64,000 bases of DNA, taken from positions 186,001 through 250,000 of the forward strand of contig JAMOBJ010000001.1 of NCBI GenBank assembly GCA_039908095.1, written 5' to 3'. Numbering within the stretch: position 1 is the stretch's first letter; each line of letters begins with the position of its first letter. This DNA is from Nitrospirae bacterium YQR-1 (GTDB taxonomy: Bacteria > Nitrospirota > Thermodesulfovibrionia > Thermodesulfovibrionales > Magnetobacteriaceae). Under the pieces are notes generated by a model. The model was not told where the DNA came from. It did no database searches and saw only the letters and a program-made list of their open reading frames with translations. The translations under genes and the position numbers were made by a program. Positions 1 through 7,895 of the stretch are shown here, in pieces.

Positions 1-1823
1 CAGGTATCCCATAACGTTAGCCCTGCCAGCTCAATCTCTATCTGGTCTATAGGTTCAGATTCCCGCCTGTCCATGTTTATTTTTTTTGTATATCTCTTGA
101 TTGATACGCCCTCCAGTGTTAAATCCCACACAGGAGAAACTCTTTTTACAGGTACCGGCGCTAAAGAATTGCGCAGAAAAAACGGTATATGCAAATGATC
201 CTCAATTGTGTTTGTAACATAAAGAGTCGAATTAACAGGATCAGCCATGCTGGTTAATAGTGCCAAGGTTTTATTAATTCCCTCCGCTATCATTGTCGTA
301 AAGGTAATGTCCTTTGTATCAGATAATGAGCTGCTTATGGTAAGCATCGTCTCGATCCCTGAGTCCACTATTTTGCTCTGAATGCTCAGGAACTTATTCC
401 AACCCTCTGATATTGTGAGAGGTAAGCTATTTGTCTTTGAATCGCTGATGCCGCTGCTTATGGCAAGCATCGCCTCAATTCCGGAATCAACTATCTTGTT
501 GCAAATAAATAAACCCTTGGTATGACCCTCAGCAATATCCAGTGAAAAATGTAATATGCGTTCCAACAGCAGCGGTTGTTTGATAAATAACATTGCCAGG
601 TCGCCGCCATAAGTGTTTATAAGGTTAAGATATTCGTTGCTTATGGCGCTTACAAAGTACTCCGTGCCGGAATCACCTAACGCCTGTGGAACACTAAAAA
701 GCAAATTATCGCTGAGGCTGTTAAAAAAACAGCGTGTCATTATCTCAGAAGTAATAAGGTTTAAAGAGCTGAAAGTACCCATATCGGCAAGTGCAGACGA
801 TACTTTTAAAACCTCGTTGTCACCGGTTGCATGGTTAATCTTTACGTTATCGCTATCTGAAACTGAACCCGATACAGCACATTGATTGTTAAACTCTCCC
901 ACCCAGTTACGAGCCACCAAATCCACATTTTTATACGGCTTTGAGAAATACCCTAAAACATAAACTTTTACATGCGTGCTCTCACGCTTACACTCAAACG
1001 TCTTAGCCGCACCCATGCCGGCAACATATGTAACGTTGCCTGTGGAATAATACATGTCATCGGTTGACCCCGGAGCCCGTAGAGCTATGCGTGGGTTATC
1101 GCCGTTGTCAGTCCATGTCTGCACCAGTGCTCCGGCGTAGCCCCACGGCGGATGGTCTGCGCTCATATCTATGGTTTGATATGATCCTGTTGCAGGGGAT
1201 TTATCGAGGCCGTTAATTTTGCCTTTACCGTTTGTAATATAGCCATGTAGGTATAATTTGGTTGGCCCGACGTTTCTTGCAGCTTCAACTTTGCGGTTGT
1301 TATCCAGTGCAATAATATAACCGTAATGCCATCCTACCCCTGACCATGTGCGTTGAGTATCCGTGCTGCCATAAGCTCTTATGCCGGTTCCGTGGTTATC
1401 TGCTCCGGCCAGTATTTCAAGCACTGCAAACTTAGCACCCAAAGGCACGTAACTGTTGAGGTCATACGCCGCCCAAGAGGTGGTTAAGTCGGAAGCTATC
1501 TGATAAGGATTTGAAAACCCAATAGCATCACTGGTGAAGTAACCGCAGAGGTAGCAATAAACATTTGTATTTTGACGTTTTATCTGTATTTTTCTGTCTG
1601 TGGATACGGCTGTATAAAATTCTGAATAACCATTTACGCCGCTATTTGTAAAGTAATTATCATAAGTAGATCCATACGCTCTGAAGCCATACCAACCACC
1701 CCCTCTTATCCGGACACAAACAACCGTGGCCCCCTCAGGTATATATGAAGACAGGTCAATAGTTACCCATGAACCCTGTGCACCGGGTGTTATCTCTGTA
1801 AAATTTGTGAAAAAGTGTGCCAT
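1..1823 (-). CDS. Partial repeat-rich tail/fibre-like protein (C-terminus beyond window)
   Basis: An open frame of about 607 codons runs leftward off the window edge with no stop. The ATG at 1823 follows a strong AGGAGG five bases upstream. Residues about 6-290 hold three tandem modules of about 95 residues, each with the pattern IDxSSYxPxGA, then RAYGST or RAPGST, then a basic stretch and LxGYxT/S; they look like beta-sandwich units. Further along, a 41-codon block is duplicated (IVDSGIEAMLAISS and IVDSGIETMLTISS), with a third degenerate copy about 50 codons before them. The end seen in the window (PVWDLTLEGVSIKRYTKK, then DQIEIELAG) recalls phage tail or baseplate proteins, but only weakly. 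No signal peptide is visible. It lies beside tRNA-Ser, a common integration neighbourhood. I cannot name the family; a phage-tail or surface-fibre role is inference. Confidence 0.75.
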   Translation of the reverse strand, partial: MAHFFTNFTEITPGAQGSWVTIDLSSYIPEGATVVCVRIRGGGWYGFRAYGSTYDNYFTNSGVNGYSEFYTAVSTDRKIQIKRQNTNVYCYLCGYFTSDAIGFSNPYQIASDLTTSWAAYDLNSYVPLGAKFAVLEILAGADNHGTGIRAYGSTDTQRTWSGVGWHYGYIIALDNNRKVEAARNVGPTKLYLHGYITNGKGKINGLDKSPATGSYQTIDMSADHPPWGYAGALVQTWTDNGDNPRIALRAPGSTDDMYYSTGNVTYVAGMGAAKTFECKRESTHVKVYVLGYFSKPYKNVDLVARNWVGEFNNQCAVSGSVSDSDNVKINHATGDNEVLKVSSALADMGTFSSLNLITSEIMTRCFFNSLSDNLLFSVPQALGDSGTEYFVSAISNEYLNLINTYGGDLAMLFIKQPLLLERILHFSLDIAEGHTKGLFICNKIVDSGIEAMLAISSGISDSKTNSLPLTISEGWNKFLSIQSKIVDSGIETMLTISSSLSDTKDITFTTMIAEGINKTLALLTSMADPVNSTLYVTNTIEDHLHIPFFLRNSLAPVPVKRVSPVWDLTLEGVSIKRYTKKINMDRRESEPIDQIEIELAGLTLWDT

Positions 1824-1857
1824 AATCCTCCTGATACAATGACTGATTAATACAGTA

Positions 1858-1983
1858 ATACCAAGTTGCAGTCATTCGATTAACTTTGTTGGCTTCGTCT
1901 AAAGCTCCTTGACGTACGAGCATAGTACGCCTTTGTCGCTTTCTCCTTGCCGCCTCGTTACTCTTTTGACTGCTACTTGGTAT
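1858..1983 (-). repeat. 126-bp dispersed repeat, ATACCAAGT termini (copy 1)
   Basis: The element starts ATACCAAGTTGCA and ends TGCTACTTGGTAT, giving perfect 9-bp inverted ends. It is the same length as, and nearly identical in reverse complement to, the copy at 40095-40220. It contains GAAAGC/GCTTTC and CGTAC/GTACG inner inverted repeats, so it can fold as a long imperfect hairpin. It carries no gene of its own. It sits just upstream of the tail-like gene. Confidence 0.9.
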
Positions 1984-2117
1984 AAATTCTGTTAACCACA
2001 TAATTATTTACTTTTTAGAATCATATAGTATGAAAAATCTGATAAAAGCAAGGAATATTTTTAGTAGTGACGTAGCAATAATTAGTAAAAAAGTGTTAAA
2101 CTCATCGAGTTTGTTTT

Positions 2118-2208
2118 GGAGAGGTGTCCGAGCGGCTGAAGGAGCACGACTGGAAATCGTGTGTGGGGCGTAAGAACTTCACCGAGGGTTCAAATCCCTC
2201 CCTCTCCG
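2118..2208 (+). tRNA. tRNA-Ser (anticodon GGA)
   Basis: The acceptor arms GGAGAGG and CCTCTCC pair, with discriminator G at 2208. The T-loop GGGTTCAAATCCC, the anticodon stem ACGACTGGAAATCGT and a long variable arm (class II, 91 nt) identify a serine tRNA reading UCC/UCU. No CCA is encoded. The tail-like gene and a 126-bp repeat lie upstream, and a polysaccharide operon starts 50 bases downstream. Confidence 0.95.
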
Positions 2209-2258
2209 TTGTCAAGTCTGTAGCTTTGGCAGGGGAGATATGATTCTTAAATAGATAT

Positions 2259-2855
2259 ATGTTGTATGAATTTGTTAAAAGATTGCTTGACATATCTTTG
2301 GGCTTGGTATTGCTTGTCTTTTTAGCTCCGGTAATGTTAATAATAATACTGTTGATATGGTTTGGCTCCTCCGGTAATGTAATCTTCTGTCAAAAGAGAG
2401 TGGGTAAAGGAGGTGTGGAATTTAACATGTATAAGTTTCGCACAATGGTGGTCAATGCCGATAAAATAAAGAGTTCATTGTCAAGTGAGGTGGATGGTCC
2501 GGTGTTTAAAATCAGAAACGATCCACGTGTGACCAGGGTGGGCAGAGTGCTCAGGAAGTGGAGTCTTGATGAGATTCCTCAGTTATTTAATGTGCTCTCG
2601 GGGGATATGTCGCTGGTGGGACCACGTCCGCTGGAGGACAGGGAGATGGCGGAAAATCAGCACTGGAGAGACCTCCGGCTCACTGTTAAACCAGGAATGA
2701 CCGGCCTTTGGCAGATAAAAGGCAGAGAAACCGGCCAATTTGCCGACTGGGTGGCCTATGACTGCGAGTATGTAAAAAACAGAAATATATTTTTGGATTT
2801 AAAGATTATTTTTATGACAATAGAAGCAGTATTAAAAAGGAGAGGGGCCTGCTGA
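2259..2855 (+). CDS. Bacterial sugar transferase (polyprenyl-phosphate sugar-1-phosphate transferase)
   Basis: This 198-residue protein belongs to the PF02397 family, the membrane enzymes that put the first sugar-1-phosphate on undecaprenyl phosphate for O-antigen, capsule or exopolysaccharide repeat units. An N-terminal hydrophobic hairpin spans about residues 9-35, with AP where many relatives have SP. The sequence then shows QKRVGKGG and YKFRTM (about 45-63), the catalytic DE pair in SLDEIPQLFN (about 102-111), and SLVGPRP (118-124). It is short, of the minimal PglC/EpsL type without the extra membrane domain of WbaP. It is first in a tight operon; the next start follows its stop by two bases. 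The ATG at 2259 has only a distant GGGGAG upstream, so the start is less certain than the family. Confidence 0.93.
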   Translation: MLYEFVKRLLDISLGLVLLVFLAPVMLIIILLIWFGSSGNVIFCQKRVGKGGVEFNMYKFRTMVVNADKIKSSLSSEVDGPVFKIRNDPRVTRVGRVLRKWSLDEIPQLFNVLSGDMSLVGPRPLEDREMAENQHWRDLRLTVKPGMTGLWQIKGRETGQFADWVAYDCEYVKNRNIFLDLKIIFMTIEAVLKRRGAC

Positions 2856-2857
2856 TT

Positions 2858-4357
2858 ATGGAAAATGTTGTTACTCTGGATATGGCCTTACGGCGGAATT
2901 GTATCGAAAAGCCCGCCAAAATATTTATCAGGTACCACCACACGGAGATGTCTTATGAAGAGGCCGGATGGATGGTTCTTGGGTTTGCCGAGTTTCTGAG
3001 AGAGACACAGGTGCAAAGAAATGACCGGATATGCATGATCCTGCCCCGTATCCCCGCTCTTGTTATAACCATGCTTGCCGCCCTTGACGTCGGAGCCCTT
3101 TGCGTTCCAGTTAACTACACAATAGAGAAACCGGCAATTACCGCTTTTATAAGACACGTTGCACCAAAGGTGACTGTTGTCTGTGAAAAGCTGTTAAATG
3201 TGGTTGATTTAAACTCATTTGCCGGCACTGTTGTTGTGGTTGAATCAGAGGGTAAAGCAAAGCACGGTTTTATCCCATGGAAAAGTGCTTGTTACAGAAA
3301 AAAGGGATTACCGGAGGCCAAATCCGCTGCCGGTGATATAGCATATTTAAACTACACAACCGGTTCAACCTCAGACCCAAAGGGTGCAATAGCAACTCAT
3401 GCCAATGTGTATTACAACACGTTGTCGGCTATAGAGACATTTAAGATAACACCGGAGGATAAGCACCTGTGCATGTTTGCCTCCTTTGCCCATCCCCATG
3501 AAATATTCAGCCGTGCACTCTACACCGGAGGCACGCTGTCTTTACTTGAGGAGATAAACCCAAAAACCATAGCAAACACTATAAAAGATGACTCCGTCAC
3601 TATGATGATGGGTATAGCTCCCATGTACGATATGCTTTTTTCACACTGTTACGGTTATAATATCTCCACCTTGAGGATAGCGGAAAGTGGAGGGATGTAC
3701 ACAAGACCGGATATAACGGAGGGTTTCAAAAAATCCTTTGGTATCCCTGTACTTTCTGTGTGGGGAAGCACGGAAACCAGCGGTATATCGTTGGCAAACC
3801 GGCCTGAGGATTACCGCCAGGACGGCTCTATGGGAAAACCCTGCCCGTACTATGACATAAAGATTATAGATGAGGATGGTAAAGAGGCACATACCGGGGA
3901 GATGTACATAAAGGGCCCGGCTGTTATATCAGGGTACATAGATGACAATGTGGAGTTTTTATCTCAGGATGGATGGTATCAAACCGGAGACCTTGTAAAA
4001 AAAGACAGTGACGGGTACTATTATTTTTTAGAGAGAAAGAGTGGACTTCTAAAAGTGGCCGGGTTAAAGGTGTATCCGCTTCAGTTGGAGTTGGCCATAA
4101 GAGAGTATCCCGGGGTCAGTGATGTGGCTGTAATAGGCATTGAGGATAAAAGCCGTGGTGTTGTCACGGCAGCGTTTGTTGTTGCCAAAGACGGCTTTGA
4201 TATGACCTCAGCCGGCTTAAACCATTATCTGAGGTCAACAGTTGCCAATTACATGTTACCCAGAAGGGTGGAATTTGTTAAGGAACTTCCAAAGATAGGT
4301 AGCGGTAAAACAGATAAAAAGAGGCTAAAGAGACTCTTTGAGGATGGACAGATATGA
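2858..4357 (+). CDS. AMP-dependent acyl synthetase/ligase
   Basis: This is a 499-residue member of the adenylate-forming (ANL) superfamily, which activates a carboxylic acid as acyl-AMP and usually passes it to CoA or a carrier protein. Visible motifs are the nucleotide loop YTTGSTSDPKGA (about 166-177), WGSTETSG (302-309), YQTGDLV (374-380), the hinge region ERKSGLLKVAGLKVYP (392-407) and the C-terminal catalytic lysine in GSGKTDK (about 481-487). The substrate cannot be read from the sequence. It lies between a sugar transferase and a Zn-dehydrogenase, and its last four bases overlap the dehydrogenase start (ATGA). Activating an acyl or amino-acyl group for decorating a glycan is a reasonable inference; a free-standing acyl-CoA synthetase is the alternative. 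Confidence 0.9.
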   Translation: MENVVTLDMALRRNCIEKPAKIFIRYHHTEMSYEEAGWMVLGFAEFLRETQVQRNDRICMILPRIPALVITMLAALDVGALCVPVNYTIEKPAITAFIRHVAPKVTVVCEKLLNVVDLNSFAGTVVVVESEGKAKHGFIPWKSACYRKKGLPEAKSAAGDIAYLNYTTGSTSDPKGAIATHANVYYNTLSAIETFKITPEDKHLCMFASFAHPHEIFSRALYTGGTLSLLEEINPKTIANTIKDDSVTMMMGIAPMYDMLFSHCYGYNISTLRIAESGGMYTRPDITEGFKKSFGIPVLSVWGSTETSGISLANRPEDYRQDGSMGKPCPYYDIKIIDEDGKEAHTGEMYIKGPAVISGYIDDNVEFLSQDGWYQTGDLVKKDSDGYYYFLERKSGLLKVAGLKVYPLQLELAIREYPGVSDVAVIGIEDKSRGVVTAAFVVAKDGFDMTSAGLNHYLRSTVANYMLPRRVEFVKELPKIGSGKTDKKRLKRLFEDGQI

Positions 4358-5517
4358 AAGCACTTGTAGTGGAAGCCACGTGGAAGCCTGCTGCCGGGTA
4401 TATTCCCACTGCTAAGGAGATACAGCTCAGGCGGGCCTCGATGGGCAGCCGGGTTTGGAAAAACCCTGTGTTTGAAATTCGGGAGGTTGCAGTTCCTGAT
4501 GTAGGAGACAATGAGGTGCTGGTGAGGGTAAAACGCTGCGGCATCTGCGGCTCAGACACCCACATATATGAAAATGACGGAGACGGCTATATACTGTTTT
4601 CCGGTCCTGCCCGTTTCCCCTGCATAATAGGACATGAGTATTCGGGGGTGGTGGAAAGGGTTGGGAAAAATGTGGATACCTTAGTGCCCGGCGACCTTGT
4701 GGCGGCAGAGAGCATTCATTGGTGTGGAAAGTGTACACCGTGCCGCAGCGGGGCATTTAACCAGTGTCAGAAGGTGGAGCTTATAGGTATAACTAAAGAC
4801 GGGGCGCTGGCTGAGTTTATATGTGCTAAGGAGCGCCACTGCTGGAACATTGAATCACTCGGAGAGCGTTACACTGAGGAAGACGTATTTTCTTTGGGGG
4901 CACTGATTGAACCGATAGGGTGTGCCTACAACGGGATTTTCATAAGCGGCGGCGGATTTAAGCCCGGTGCAACCGTAGTTGTCTATGGGGTGGGGCCGAT
5001 AGGGCTGGCAGCCGTTGCGCTGGCAAGACTTGCAGGAGCAAGTTTAATTATAGCCTTTGACACCATAAATGAAAGACTCCATATAGCAAAAGAAATGGGG
5101 GCGGATATGTGCTACAACATAAATGAACTCACAGGCAGGCCCCCAGGAAGTATAGTTATGGAAATGACAAAGGGTGTCGGGGCGGAGTTTCAGGTAGAGT
5201 CTGCCGGTGCCGCTCTTTTTACTGTTCCTGAAATGGAAAAATCCCTTGCCGTTAACGGCAAAATAATCTATCTTGGAAGGGCAGCAACAACTGTACCCCT
5301 GATGCTTGACACTCTTGTCTCCGGCGCTAACAGCATTGTCGGGGCAAGGGGACACGCCGGTTACGGCATCTACAACAACATTATAAGACTACTTGCCTCA
5401 GGCAGGCTAAACGTTAAAAAAATGATTACCTCCACGTATGAATTTAAGGATGCCGTTTTAGCAGTTAAAAATTCAACGACTCGAACCGACGGAAAAAGCC
5501 TGGTGTTTGTTTCGTAA
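4354..5517 (+). CDS. Zinc-binding medium-chain dehydrogenase, scyllo-inosose 3-dehydrogenase-like
   Basis: This 387-residue medium-chain dehydrogenase/reductase shows catalytic-zinc residues in CGICGSDTH (Cys65) and GHEYSG (His94), four structural-zinc cysteines in CGKCTPCRSGAFNQC (124-138), and the NAD(P) Rossmann loop VVYGVGPIGLAAV near residue 210. The N-terminus MKALVVEATWKPAAGYIP and the later EGYIL/DGYIL-type stretch match my memory of the scyllo-inosose 3-dehydrogenase (Thermotoga TM0412-like) subgroup better than threonine or butanediol dehydrogenases. The substrate is therefore probably a polyol, inositol or sugar. It is translationally coupled to the upstream ligase by an ATGA overlap, so a part in making a glycan precursor is inferred. 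Confidence 0.88.
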   Translation: MKALVVEATWKPAAGYIPTAKEIQLRRASMGSRVWKNPVFEIREVAVPDVGDNEVLVRVKRCGICGSDTHIYENDGDGYILFSGPARFPCIIGHEYSGVVERVGKNVDTLVPGDLVAAESIHWCGKCTPCRSGAFNQCQKVELIGITKDGALAEFICAKERHCWNIESLGERYTEEDVFSLGALIEPIGCAYNGIFISGGGFKPGATVVVYGVGPIGLAAVALARLAGASLIIAFDTINERLHIAKEMGADMCYNINELTGRPPGSIVMEMTKGVGAEFQVESAGAALFTVPEMEKSLAVNGKIIYLGRAATTVPLMLDTLVSGANSIVGARGHAGYGIYNNIIRLLASGRLNVKKMITSTYEFKDAVLAVKNSTTRTDGKSLVFVS

Positions 5518-5536
5518 ACCTAAGCTGAGGTAGAAA

Positions 5537-7720
5537 ATGCAACTAAGATATTTTATTGAACTGCTCCACAGGCGCAGGGTAATCATATTAACAGTGTTTG
5601 CTGTTATTTTCTTAACAATAACACTGGGTACCCTTGCCATTGCTCCATCGTACGATTCCACAGCAAAAATAATGTTGAAACGTCCGGGAGCACTTAACGT
5701 GTTAAGCTCCGCAATGGGAGTAACAACTGAGTCCTCTACGTTTACCTCAACAGACAGGGCGGATTATCTGGCGCTGTCATCACTACGCCCTACGGCTGAG
5801 CGTGTTGTGAAGAAACTATCTCTTAAAAGAATTCGCTTCAGGCAAAGGGTTCTGAATGCTCTGCCTTTTCTTAAACCTCTGCTGAGACCCCTTGGTGTAG
5901 ATATTGACTCCGTCAGCAAGGAAATGACGGCGGAGCAGTTGTTAAGTTCAAATATTATGACGAAAATATTTCCGCGTCCAAACATAAAGATAACTCAGAT
6001 TGAGGACACGGACTTATTTACAATAACGGCTAAGGGGGCAAACCCTGAGGCCGCCGCAGACATAGCTAATGCTATGGCTGAGGCTATTGTGCACCAGGAA
6101 ATTAGCAGAGTCTCAGATGCTTACAAATATGCCGACCAATTCATAGATGACAACATTGATAAGGTCAAAACACAGGCACTTGAAAATTTAGAAAAGATAA
6201 AAGATTTTCAGGAAAAAGAAAAGGCCGTGGCACTGGACACACAGACAACCAACATACTGACCGACCTTAACTCTTACACTAAAAATATAGAAACAAATAA
6301 CGTATCTATCGCAAAGACTAAAGTTTCTATCTCAAAGGTGGAGAGCCAGTTGAGGAACGTACCGGCTTTTGCTAAAGACGGCAGTACCATGGGTAACTCC
6401 GATCTGCTATCTTTTTATAAGCAAAAACTGGCTACCCTGTACCAGACCTATTCTGAGTCAAAGACCAAATATACTAAAAATCACCCGACTGTTATGGACG
6501 TGGAAAACCAGATTAGCATGGTAAAAGAGCTTTTGCAAAAAGAATATGAAAAGGTCTTTGACTCCAAGTCCTACAACATGGATGACATATACATGTCTGC
6601 AAGAAAGAACCTCATCACCTACTACCTTGAACTTGACGGATATTATGCCCAAAACAGAGCCTACCCTGAAATTATTAAAAAGTATGAACAAAAGCTTGCA
6701 TCGATTCCACAAAAACAATTGACAAGTACAGCTCTTACTCAGGAGGCTACGGCTACCAACACAGTCTATTCAAATCTTCTTACCTACAAGTACCGTGTCG
6801 GCCTTATGGAGTCCATAGAAATGTCAAACATAAATATTGTGGAGCCGGCAATCGTTCATGAAAAATCCACCCATAAGCATCCGTCATTTTTTCTAAATCT
6901 GATTATAGCAGTGTTTTTGGGCTTTGTTCTTAGTCTGTTAAGTGCATTGATTATGGAGATACTGGACAGTTCAGTTAAGGGTGTGAGGGATATAAAGGGA
7001 TTAAAAAATATAGCGCTTCTGGGTGCAGTAAAAAAGCTAAAAGAAGGCCACTTCGGTCCCTCTGCGGCGACACAGGTTAAATCCTTTAAGACCATATCAA
7101 ACAGCATTTCAATGATTCACCGTAACACTCCGGTAAAAACCATCGTGGTATCCAGCACACAAGACGGTGAGGGGAAGAGTTTTTTGTCGTCAAACCTTGC
7201 ACTGTCTATGGCAAATGAGGGTAAAAAGGTGCTTCTTATTGATGCTGATACCACAGCAAATGCTCTTAGCACTATTTTAAAGGTATCCAACACACCCGGC
7301 CTTTCTGATTTTTTAACCGGCAAGGCAGCCGACTCTTCAATTATTAACTCCACAGGGGTTGCAGGTCTTTTCCTTATTCCTGCCGGTGAAGCGGGGTTAA
7401 GCAATTTAATCTCAGAGAGGTTTGCCGGCTTCTTAAACACTTTAGAAAGGAATTATGATTTTATTATAATAGATACGCCCTCTCTGCTGTCCTCAGATGA
7501 GGCGTTACTTATAGGCAGCCATACGGGCAAAAATCTTGTTATTGTTGTTGAAAATGAGCGCACACGTATTGATGTCCTTTCCGGAATCTTTTCAAACTTT
7601 AAAACAACAGGAATAAACTTTTCAGGAGTTGTTCTAAATAAGGTCGAAACTATAGAATTCGGCTCAGAATACTACACCACAATCAGATACTTTCCAAAGA
7701 ATGAGGCTGCCGGCGTTTAA
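5537..7720 (+). CDS. Wzc-like polysaccharide co-polymerase / BY-kinase-type ATPase
   Basis: This 727-residue inner-membrane protein has the Wzz chain-length architecture. A first membrane helix (about 15-35) is followed by a long periplasmic, largely coiled region and a second helix (about 450-473). A cytoplasmic CpsD/CapB-type P-loop domain follows, with Walker A in SSTQDGEGKSFLSSNLA (about 536-552), LLIDADTTAN as the Walker A' and DFIIIDTPS as Walker B. Such proteins set chain length and control export of capsule or exopolysaccharide. The A' motif lacks the usual arginine, and the tyrosine tail is reduced to a few residues (EYYTTIRYF), so kinase activity is uncertain. The start follows GAGGT. 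It is the last gene of the polysaccharide operon. Confidence 0.9.
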   Translation: MQLRYFIELLHRRRVIILTVFAVIFLTITLGTLAIAPSYDSTAKIMLKRPGALNVLSSAMGVTTESSTFTSTDRADYLALSSLRPTAERVVKKLSLKRIRFRQRVLNALPFLKPLLRPLGVDIDSVSKEMTAEQLLSSNIMTKIFPRPNIKITQIEDTDLFTITAKGANPEAAADIANAMAEAIVHQEISRVSDAYKYADQFIDDNIDKVKTQALENLEKIKDFQEKEKAVALDTQTTNILTDLNSYTKNIETNNVSIAKTKVSISKVESQLRNVPAFAKDGSTMGNSDLLSFYKQKLATLYQTYSESKTKYTKNHPTVMDVENQISMVKELLQKEYEKVFDSKSYNMDDIYMSARKNLITYYLELDGYYAQNRAYPEIIKKYEQKLASIPQKQLTSTALTQEATATNTVYSNLLTYKYRVGLMESIEMSNINIVEPAIVHEKSTHKHPSFFLNLIIAVFLGFVLSLLSALIMEILDSSVKGVRDIKGLKNIALLGAVKKLKEGHFGPSAATQVKSFKTISNSISMIHRNTPVKTIVVSSTQDGEGKSFLSSNLALSMANEGKKVLLIDADTTANALSTILKVSNTPGLSDFLTGKAADSSIINSTGVAGLFLIPAGEAGLSNLISERFAGFLNTLERNYDFIIIDTPSLLSSDEALLIGSHTGKNLVIVVENERTRIDVLSGIFSNFKTTGINFSGVVLNKVETIEFGSEYYTTIRYFPKNEAAGV

Positions 7721-7765
7721 GCGCTTTTAGTGTGACATAAACGTAGTTACTTTCAGGGTTTCCTT

Positions 7766-7810
7766 AGAGTAACGAGGCGGCAGCGATAAGGGGATTGGAG
7801 CGTACGCCCC
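7766..7810 (+). repeat. Relic of the ATACCAAGT repeat family
   Basis: The stretch AGAGTAACGAGGCGGCA (7766-7782) is identical to the interior of the 126-bp repeat. A degraded remainder with a GCGTACG core follows. The terminal ATACCAAGT sequences are missing, so this is a decayed or partial copy in the gap between two operons. Confidence 0.5.
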
Positions 7811-7895
7811 TGAGCTTGTGATGATGCCGGCAAAGTTAGGCAATTGAAGGCTAAATGGTATTAGTGATATCTTCAGAACAAAAACGGAGGGAGAG

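Noticed and set aside
1756..2001. 81-codon minus-strand frame spanning the repeat and the start of the tail-like gene
   Set aside because: It is built from the 126-bp repeat and overlaps the well-supported gene starting at 1823 in another frame.
2240..2254. Four-codon mini-ORF (MILK) before the sugar transferase
   Set aside because: GGGGAG is too close to the ATG, and four codons can occur by chance.
2102..2293. Minus-strand frame over tRNA-Ser
   Set aside because: It is antisense to a clear tRNA and to the start of the sugar transferase gene.
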